Shown here: positions 1 to 5,042 of the stretch, in pieces | Layout: each line of letters opens with the position of its first letter | How positions within the stretch are numbered: position 1 is the first letter of the stretch | Assembly (NCBI GenBank): GCA_041686915.1 | Contig: JAWLDB010000091.1 | Location: 1 to 10,521 of the forward strand | Reading direction: 5' to 3' | Source: JAWLDB01 sp041686915 | GTDB taxonomy: Bacteria; Bacillota; UBA994; UBA5500 | DNA: 10,521 bases | The notes under the pieces: model-generated | The model's input: the letters and a program-made list of their open reading frames with translations, nothing else | What the model was told of the DNA's origin: nothing | Database searches by the model: none | Made by a program: the position numbers and the translations under genes

Positions 1-1
1 T

Positions 2-487
2 GCCCTTTTGTTGACGCTGGAAGAGCCTCCTTCATTTGTTGTGTTTATTTTGATGGCAACAGCCCCTGTTTCCGCGACTATCGAGTCCAGATGTCAAGTA
101 ATCAAGTTCAGCAGGGTAGTTGACCAACACCTGCTGGAGCAAAAGCATGCATCAGAAGGCTTGGCAGTGCACGTGCTTAGCAATGTTTTGCAAGCCACGC
201 AATCTGATAGGGTAAAATATGCTGAACAGCTGGATAAAGACGGGGTAGACTTGCCTGGGTTGCTGGACGGATTATTGCGCATTTACCGAGATCTCTGGGT
301 TCTGCAACTGACAGCAGAAGCCAGCCTGGTAGCATCCAAGGACATAGTAAATCAGGTTGGGGCACTTGCCGACAGAGATGTGATATACTTGGCATCTATT
401 ATTCAACGGGTACTGGAAGCGCAGCGCATGTTATCACATAATGTGAATCGGAAGTTGCTACTGGAGACTGTTTTATCGGCACTGTAA
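2..487 (+). CDS. holB: DNA polymerase III delta' subunit, C-terminal part (5' end outside window)
   Basis: Delta' is a structural AAA+ subunit of the clamp loader that places the beta sliding clamp on DNA during replication. The reading frame is open to the left edge, so only the last 161 residues are visible. The first visible residues, ALLLTLEEPP, match the ALLKTLEEPP helix that follows Walker B in DnaX/HolB proteins, with Leu in place of the usual Lys. FILMATAP sits at the sensor-1 position. TIESRCQVIKF carries the SRC motif, whose Arg acts as an arginine finger on the neighbouring subunit. The remaining roughly 120 residues look like the helical collar domain and end in LLLETVLSAL, a typical HolB ending. 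The next gene, ricT, follows after 36 bases, as holB-yaaT do in Bacillus. DnaX (gamma/tau) is the alternative, but the short collar and missing tau extension favour HolB. Confidence 0.9.
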   Translation, partial: ALLLTLEEPPSFVVFILMATAPVSATIESRCQVIKFSRVVDQHLLEQKHASEGLAVHVLSNVLQATQSDRVKYAEQLDKDGVDLPGLLDGLLRIYRDLWVLQLTAEASLVASKDIVNQVGALADRDVIYLASIIQRVLEAQRMLSHNVNRKLLLETVLSAL

Positions 488-523
488 GCATTACTATCAT
501 TCCATGATGGGGAGTTGAGGGCA

Positions 524-1231
524 TTGCCCAATGTCATTGGTGTACGGTTTAAAAGAGCCGGTAAGGTCTACTATTTTGACCCTGCTGGTGTTGTATTGCA
601 AAAGGGAGATAAGGTGATTGTTGAGACGGCGCGCGGACTGGAATATGGCGAAGCAGTTAGTGATATAAAAGAAGTAACCGATGCTAGCGTAGTTGCGCCA
701 CTAAAAACCGTTGTCCGCAAGGCGACAGCTGAAGACGACTTGCAACTTGCTGAAAACCAGAGAAGGGAAGCAGAAGCATTCACTATTGCATTGGAACGTA
801 TAGCGTCTCATAACCTGGAGATGAAGCTGGTAGACGTAGAGTATACCTTTGATGGAAGCAAAATCATTTTCTATTTCACCGCCGAAGGCAGGGTGGACTT
901 CCGTGACCTCGTCAAGGATTTGGCATCCATATTCCGTACCCGCATTGAACTTAGGCAGATCGGCGTACGCGATGAGGCGAAGATGCTAGGTGGGCTTGGA
1001 ACATGCGGTAGAGTGCTCTGTTGTTCCACTTTCCTTGGAGACTTTGCTCCCGTTTCAATCAAGATGGCCAAGGAACAGAATCTGTCGCTTAATCCGACCA
1101 AGATATCGGGTCTTTGCGGACGTTTGATGTGTTGCCTACGCTATGAGTCTGAGCTATCAGATGAGCCTAGAAAGGGCAGGGGAGAACGTAACCACGGCAA
1201 CTGTCGCGATTGTGATAACAACCATAGATGA
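524..1231 (+). CDS. ricT: RicT/YaaT, PSP1-domain regulator of RNA maturation
   Basis: RicT (YaaT) is a cytoplasmic PSP1-domain protein. In Bacillus subtilis it forms the Fe-S-binding RicA-RicF-RicT complex, which assists RNase Y-dependent mRNA maturation and affects sporulation, competence and biofilm formation. The core VDVEYTF...KIIFYFTAEGRVDFRDLVKDLA and the IELRQIGVRDEAKMLGGLG block are nearly family consensus. Cysteines fall at residues 161, 166, 167, 198, 203 and 204, in the GTCGRVLCC and GLCGRLMCC motifs, and are probable cluster ligands. I chose TTG 524 because it gives the usual N-terminus (PNVIGVRFKRAGK) and lies 9 nt after GGGGAG (509-514). TTG 515 directly abuts that site. The product is 235 residues, shorter than B. 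subtilis YaaT at about 275. After residue 210 it diverges into a basic tail ending NCRDCDNNHR; a +1 frame there looks more family-like (see findings). Confidence 0.92.
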   Translation: MPNVIGVRFKRAGKVYYFDPAGVVLQKGDKVIVETARGLEYGEAVSDIKEVTDASVVAPLKTVVRKATAEDDLQLAENQRREAEAFTIALERIASHNLEMKLVDVEYTFDGSKIIFYFTAEGRVDFRDLVKDLASIFRTRIELRQIGVRDEAKMLGGLGTCGRVLCCSTFLGDFAPVSIKMAKEQNLSLNPTKISGLCGRLMCCLRYESELSDEPRKGRGERNHGNCRDCDNNHR

Positions 1232-1258
1232 CGGATATGGGAGACGGAGGGCTGCTGC

Positions 1259-3163
1259 ATGACATACGGCAAAAGCACAATAACGATAGTCTTGCTTGGT
1301 CTGCTAGTAGTTGGTGCCTTAGTGTATATCGTTCCTGAGGGATATCAGTATTTAACTCAGGACCAAAGCAGGAAAGTAGGAGGGCCCGGAGATGCAGCTG
1401 TATCGGTCAACCCTCCACTGAACAACCCTACCGCTTCCAGCTCCTTCAGTTACAGCCACACAATCCATGGAATACCGGACGGGGCCTTCGTGAGACCAGC
1501 TGCAGCAGGCATGTGGGAAGATGGAGGCTTTTTCGTCGTTGATCTGTCATCAACAGAAGGGTATGTTACCGTTTTTGACGCGGAAGGCAACCTTAGACGC
1601 AGATTTGCGCCTCTTGGCTCTAATGGAATGCAGGAACTAGTCACTGCCAAACTCGGCCCTGATGGTTTGTTGTATCTCTTGGATACATCGTCTACCGTAT
1701 ATGCTTATCGCCATGACGGAAGCTTTTCGCATCGCATAGCTTTGCCGGGCAACACGGCCCAGCAGATACAGTGGGTAAAGTCACTGGCTGTAGACTCGGA
1801 GGGGACGTTGTACCTACTGGCTCTAGATACTGTCTTGGTGGTTGACAGGAATGGGCAGCTAGTCAGACGCTATACAGGAGAAGGTAAGGACTGGCTGGGG
1901 GTACAGCCATCAGAGTTCTATCTAGGCCCTAGTGACCTATGCCTATCCTCTGACGGCATGCTCTATATTTCCGACACAATTAACTATCGAGTGATGGCCT
2001 TGGACAAAGAAGGTAATGTTGCCAGAACTATTCCTGTTCCTGAGCTAAACGGCAACCTGCCTCGTTTGGGTGATTTGGTGATTGGGTCAGGAGGACAGGT
2101 ATATGTCCTTGACCATCAGGCGTCGGCTATTAGGGAATACACTGAGTCAGAGGGTTGGTCCACCGCGGCCAAGCTGCCAGCTGGGATTGATAGTGGCTGG
2201 GAGGAGTATTACAACTTAAGAGCAGGGCTGCGGGGTGCTCTGTTGATTACGGACCGTTTGAACTCAGGCATATGGCAGCTACTCCCCGGAAGCACTAGTG
2301 CTACCCGTTGGGCGGGAACGGGAGTTAAGCCACTGTTTGCTGCGCCAAAAGGGATTGCCGTCAGCTCGGACGGATCTCTATTGGCCCTGATTACAGACCC
2401 GGCTTCCCACACTGACCAGCCGGCGCTGGTACTGCTCCGCAAGATGTCTACCGACTATGCAGCAGCCTGGTCATTAAGCATGGAAAACCCCAAACAAGTG
2501 GCATTCACATCTGAGGGTAGTCTGATAGTGCTTGATGAGGTGACTATCAGGCATTACAGCTCGAACGGGGAGCTGCTAAATGTGTTCGGGGAAGAAGGCA
2601 GAGGTGAGGGGCAGTTCGCTATCTCCGAGAGTTTGGGAGGTAGACGCGGGCCACAAGGCTTTGCATGTGTTGGTAATAAGCTGTGGATAGCTGATACATT
2701 CAACCATCGCGTGCTAGTCTTTAGCTTGGATGGCAATCTTCAGGAGACATTAATTCTCCCCGAAGACCTATATCCAACCTCAGTTGCGCCTATAGCTGGC
2801 CGTCTATGGGTGCTTGATGCGTATGCAGGGGAGCTTCACTTGCTTGGCGAAAATGGCGAGTCGCAAAGAGTAGTGGGTAAGCCAGGTACTGGTGACGGGC
2901 AGTTCGGAGTGCTTTCCGACATGGACTGGTTCGATGGGCCCCACGCTCTGTTGCTCATAGGGGACCGCCTGCTTGTAGCTGATACCTACAACCATAGAGT
3001 ACATGTGTTCAACAGCCAAGGCAGCTTCATCGAAAGTCTGGGGGAAGGCGGTTCCGGTATCGCCCAGTTCTACTTCCCTGGCAGTCTGGCGGCGGATGAC
3101 AGTGGAAAAACTTACGTCGCCGACAGCAACAATCACCGGGTACAAGTATTCATCCCAAGGTAG
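1259..3163 (+). CDS. Membrane-anchored NHL-repeat beta-propeller protein, function unknown
   Basis: This is a 634-residue protein with a short polar N-terminus and one hydrophobic segment (about residues 7-25, ITIVLLGLLVVGALVYIV). That is a signal anchor or uncleaved signal peptide without a lipobox, so the rest is probably outside the membrane. A Pro/Ser/Asn-rich linker (about 40-65) leads into repeated blade-like units. NHL signatures are clear at SDTINYRV (about 238-245), ADTFNHRVLVF (478-488), ADTYNHRVHVF (574-584) and ADSNNHRVQVF (621-631), each after a hydrophobic xLYVAD-like strand. Degenerate blades fill 70-440. Such propellers usually bind proteins, glycans or nucleic acids; no catalytic motif is visible. 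The ATG has a GGAGG 8 nt upstream. It lies 27 bases after ricT and 20 before trmN, so it is probably co-transcribed with them. I cannot assign a function. Confidence 0.85.
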   Translation: MTYGKSTITIVLLGLLVVGALVYIVPEGYQYLTQDQSRKVGGPGDAAVSVNPPLNNPTASSSFSYSHTIHGIPDGAFVRPAAAGMWEDGGFFVVDLSSTEGYVTVFDAEGNLRRRFAPLGSNGMQELVTAKLGPDGLLYLLDTSSTVYAYRHDGSFSHRIALPGNTAQQIQWVKSLAVDSEGTLYLLALDTVLVVDRNGQLVRRYTGEGKDWLGVQPSEFYLGPSDLCLSSDGMLYISDTINYRVMALDKEGNVARTIPVPELNGNLPRLGDLVIGSGGQVYVLDHQASAIREYTESEGWSTAAKLPAGIDSGWEEYYNLRAGLRGALLITDRLNSGIWQLLPGSTSATRWAGTGVKPLFAAPKGIAVSSDGSLLALITDPASHTDQPALVLLRKMSTDYAAAWSLSMENPKQVAFTSEGSLIVLDEVTIRHYSSNGELLNVFGEEGRGEGQFAISESLGGRRGPQGFACVGNKLWIADTFNHRVLVFSLDGNLQETLILPEDLYPTSVAPIAGRLWVLDAYAGELHLLGENGESQRVVGKPGTGDGQFGVLSDMDWFDGPHALLLIGDRLLVADTYNHRVHVFNSQGSFIESLGEGGSGIAQFYFPGSLAADDSGKTYVADSNNHRVQVFIPR

Positions 3164-3170
3164 ACCCACC

Positions 3171-3176
3171 AGGAGG
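3171..3176 (+). promoter_or_regulatory. Ribosome binding site for trmN (AGGAGG)
   Basis: A perfect AGGAGG lies 7 nt before GTG 3184, which selects that GTG as the trmN start. The in-frame ATG at 3193 would be 16 nt away, too far for this site. Confidence 0.8.
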
Positions 3177-3183
3177 TATTGGT

Positions 3184-3936
3184 GTGAATGTCATGCTTAA
3201 CCCAGGGGAACGCATTGATGATCTCCTTACCAACAATCTGAAAATAATCCAGGATAGCTCGGCGTTTTGCTTCTCCTTGGATGCAGTTTTGTTGTCTCAC
3301 TTCGCCACGGTTCGGTCTGGTGACAGGATTGTTGACCTGGGAACAGGTACTGGCGTCATACCTTTACTGGTCTCGACCCGAGCGGCAATTAAAGAAGCTA
3401 CTGGAGTGGAGATTCAGGCTCGGGTAGCTGAAAGGGCAGCGCGCAGCATCAAGCTGAACGGTTTGGAGGAGACAATCCGCATTGTACAAGGCGATCTGCG
3501 GGAGATTAAGGACTTGCTCCCAAACTACAGAGCAGACCTGGTGACCTGCAATCCCCCTTACCTGCCTGTCGGCAGTGGTGAGATTTCGCCTAAAAGCGAG
3601 TTTGCGGTGGCTAGGCATGAAGTGTGCTGCGAACTTGCGGACGTTGCCCAGGCAGCCAGCAGGTTACTAACCACTGGCGGCCGCGCTGCAATAGTGCATC
3701 GCCCAGCGCGCCTGGCAGAGATTTTTGATCTATTTAGAGGGCGCAACCTTGAACCTAAGTTGCTGCGGTTTGTCCACCCCGAGCAGGGAAAAGCGCCGAA
3801 TATGGTCTTGGTTGAGTTCGTGCGGGATGCAAGACCATACCTGAAGGTGCTGCCTCCGTTGTTGATCTACGAAGCTGGGGCCTACACCCCTGAGGTGCTG
3901 CAGATTTATTACCCGGAAGGCGGTGTTCGTCGTTAA
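3184..3936 (+). CDS. trmN: TrmN6/YabB-family SAM-dependent N6-adenine methyltransferase (tRNA1(Val) A37 type)
   Basis: The 250-residue product is a class I Rossmann methyltransferase of the YfiC/YabB group, about the length of E. coli TrmN6 and B. subtilis YabB (about 245-247). The N-terminus carries the family signature DDLLTNNLKIIQ...FCFSLDAVLLSHFA. Motif I, VDLGTGTGVIPLL, begins at residue 50 and binds S-adenosylmethionine. GVEIQARVAERAARSIKLNGL supplies the acidic residue for the ribose. NPPY (123-126) is the catalytic motif of N6-adenine and N5-glutamine methyltransferases. E. coli TrmN6 methylates A37 of tRNA1(Val). Family membership is clear, but this exact tRNA target is inferred from homology. 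In Bacillus yabB also lies between yaaT and yabC. The GIY-YIG gene yazA usually found before rsmI is absent here; rsmI starts within a few bases of this stop. Confidence 0.9.
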   Translation: MNVMLNPGERIDDLLTNNLKIIQDSSAFCFSLDAVLLSHFATVRSGDRIVDLGTGTGVIPLLVSTRAAIKEATGVEIQARVAERAARSIKLNGLEETIRIVQGDLREIKDLLPNYRADLVTCNPPYLPVGSGEISPKSEFAVARHEVCCELADVAQAASRLLTTGGRAAIVHRPARLAEIFDLFRGRNLEPKLLRFVHPEQGKAPNMVLVEFVRDARPYLKVLPPLLIYEAGAYTPEVLQIYYPEGGVRR

Positions 3937-3940
3937 CGGA

Positions 3941-4765
3941 ATGCTTTACCTCTGTGCTACACCAATCGGTAACCTTGGTGACATAACCGCCAGAGTGCTG
4001 GATGTCTTGCGATCAGCCGACATAATTGCAGCAGAAGACACCCGTAACACCAGGAAATTACTCAACCATTTTGATATCCCTACACCTCTGTTGAGCTATC
4101 ATGAACATAATCAACATCAACGGGGAGCTGAGCTACTCGCGCGCGTTTCAGAGGGACAAGTTGTAGCGGTAGTTAGTGATGCAGGCATGCCCGGTATCTC
4201 TGATCCAGGGGCTGAACTTGTGCGGTCCGCCATTGATCAGGGTTTGCCCTTCACTGTCCTGCCTGGGGCTTCCGCTGTATTAATGGCATTGGTGATGAGC
4301 GGTCTCGATGCCAGCCGCTTTGCATACCTTGGCTTTCCTCCCCGAGTGCGCAAGGCTCGCAAGGAGTTCATTGCAGAGGTGGCAGCCATTCCTATGACAC
4401 TGGTTTTGTATGAAGCGCCCCACCGCCTTTGCGCGTGTTTGCAGGACCTGTTAGACATGCTGGGCGATAGGCATGCTGCAGCGGCGCGGGAGTTGACAAA
4501 GCGCTATGAGGAGGTTAAGCGGGGAGCTATCTCAGAACTGATTGAGTGGTTTTCCCAACATGAGCCTCGTGGAGAGTTTGTTGTGGTTGTTGCAGGTGCT
4601 TCACCTGTACAAGCTGTTGAGCAGGTTGGATTACCTGATGCGGTCAGAGAAGTGGCGGAGCTTGTCGTAGTTGGAGATGACCCGAGCACTGCCATCAAGA
4701 CCGTCGCCAAACGTCATGGTCTATCGCGTCGCGAACTATATAATCTATATCACAGTCAACATTGA
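3941..4765 (+). CDS. rsmI: 16S rRNA (cytidine1402-2'-O)-methyltransferase RsmI
   Basis: RsmI 2'-O-methylates C1402 of 16S rRNA in the decoding centre, using S-adenosylmethionine. It belongs to the tetrapyrrole-methylase fold. From ATG 3941 the product has 274 residues. Family motifs in order are LYLCATPIGNLGDIT (2-16), AEDTRNTRKLL (31-41), SYHEHN (52-57), VSDAGMPGISDPG (78-90), LPGASAV (107-113), LYEAPHRL (156-163) and ARELTKRYEE (182-191). The last about 45 residues, ending LSRRELYNLYH, form the small C-terminal helical/HTH-like domain seen in many RsmI. ATG 3941 puts LYL at the usual family start, 4 nt after the trmN stop, and suggests translational re-initiation. GTG 3923 would add six residues and overlap trmN by 14 nt. 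No good Shine-Dalgarno exists for either; GGAAGG (3915-3920) is too close to the GTG. The stop codon lies inside a large inverted repeat. Confidence 0.94.
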   Translation: MLYLCATPIGNLGDITARVLDVLRSADIIAAEDTRNTRKLLNHFDIPTPLLSYHEHNQHQRGAELLARVSEGQVVAVVSDAGMPGISDPGAELVRSAIDQGLPFTVLPGASAVLMALVMSGLDASRFAYLGFPPRVRKARKEFIAEVAAIPMTLVLYEAPHRLCACLQDLLDMLGDRHAAAARELTKRYEEVKRGAISELIEWFSQHEPRGEFVVVVAGASPVQAVEQVGLPDAVREVAELVVVGDDPSTAIKTVAKRHGLSRRELYNLYHSQH

Positions 4766-4793
4766 AGGAGTCACAGTCTGTGACTCCTTCAAT
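4761..4793. terminator. Perfect 15-bp inverted repeat at the rsmI stop codon, probable transcript-end hairpin
   Basis: The arm at 4761-4775 (ATTGAAGGAGTCACA) is the exact reverse complement of 4779-4793, with a 3-nt loop GTC at 4776-4778. The rsmI TGA (4763-4765) lies in the left arm. RNA from this DNA would form a very stable hairpin, suited to ending or stabilising the upstream operon transcript. No U-tract follows (CAACCCCAGGGGGG), so it is not a canonical intrinsic terminator on the + strand. A few As and Ts near the arms could not serve well as a U-tract on the - strand either. It also separates rsmI from the rpoB promoter, which fits an operon boundary. It could instead be a 3'-end processing or protein-binding site. 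Confidence 0.6.
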
Positions 4794-4811
4794 CAACCCC
4801 AGGGGGGTAGC

Positions 4812-4840
4812 TTGACTGGCATACAGTGGTATGTTAATAT
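4812..4840 (+). promoter_or_regulatory. Sigma-A-type promoter with extended -10 upstream of rpoB
   Basis: The -35 box TTGACT (4812-4817) is followed by exactly 17 bases and the -10 box TAATAT (4835-4840). TG at 4832-4833 gives TGTTAATAT, an extended -10. Each hexamer is one or two mismatches from consensus. The predicted start point is about 4847, leaving a leader of about 195 nt before the rpoB ATG. It lies just after the rsmI hairpin, so it is the likely main promoter for rpoB-rpoC. Confidence 0.75.
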
Positions 4841-4940
4841 CTTATATTGCACGAGTAGGGAAGCTAGACACAACATTTTTATCGACGGGTTACATAGACT
4901 GTGTCCTTTAAGGTAATAATCCGTAGATAGGTGGTAGATT

Positions 4941-4960
4941 GTGCAAGAGCAGTCTTGCGC
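4941..4960 (+). promoter_or_regulatory. rpoB leader hairpin 1
   Basis: GTGCAAGA (4941-4948) pairs with TCTTGCGC (4953-4960) across the 4-nt loop GCAG. All eight pairs form, with one G-U wobble. It sits one base before the GCCAAA that flanks the terminator-like hairpin, so the two may stack or compete in a regulatory leader. No effector-binding consensus such as a T-box was seen. Confidence 0.5.
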
Positions 4961-4964
4961 TGCC

Positions 4965-4996
4965 AAAGGGGTGTCTTATCCCTTTTTTTGGCTTTT
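4965..4996 (+). terminator. Putative intrinsic terminator (attenuator) inside the rpoB leader
   Basis: AAAGGGGT (4965-4972) pairs with ATCCCTTT (4978-4985) around the 5-nt loop GTCTT, with one G-T wobble. The right arm runs into a T-tract (seven Ts at 4983-4989), then GGC and four more Ts (4993-4996). GCC (4962-4964) can also pair with GGC (4990-4992) if four Ts bulge out. The stem is short and only moderately GC-rich, so termination may be partial. Lying between the promoter and the rpoB start, it would act as an attenuator rather than an operon end. Confidence 0.5.
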
Positions 4997-5025
4997 CTGC
5001 TGTTGTTGCCATACTAGGGTTTTAT

Positions 5026-5034
5026 AAGGGGTGA
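5026..5034 (+). promoter_or_regulatory. Ribosome binding site deciding the rpoB start
   Basis: AAGGGGTGA resembles AAGGAGGTGA with one base missing. Its end is 8 nt before ATG 5043, a normal distance. The upstream in-frame GTG at 5031 lies inside this site, so it is unlikely to be the start. Confidence 0.7.
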
Positions 5035-5042
5035 AGAATTTA

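Noticed and set aside
1179..1182. Programmed ribosomal frameshift in ricT
   Set aside because: The GGGG run has no convincing slippery heptamer, internal Shine-Dalgarno or pseudoknot. An indel or natural tail divergence is simpler.
3003..3200. 65-codon + strand frame at the end of the NHL gene
   Set aside because: It is an alternate-frame shadow of the last NHL repeat and overlaps the trmN ribosome binding site and start.
4796..4806. CCCCAGGGGGG as a small terminator stem
   Set aside because: The loop would be a single base, which is not a workable hairpin, and no T-run follows.
4831..4914. Possible leader peptide starting at ATG 4831
   Set aside because: The ATG overlaps the -10 region of the predicted promoter and lies upstream of the likely transcription start, so it would not be in the transcript.
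4671..4916. 81-codon + strand frame overlapping the rsmI end and the rpoB promoter
   Set aside because: It starts inside rsmI in another frame, crosses the hairpin and the promoter, has no ribosome binding site, and resembles no known protein.
4914..4920. TAATAAT as the -10 box of a second rpoB promoter
   Set aside because: No acceptable -35 hexamer lies 16-18 bases upstream (TACATA at that place).
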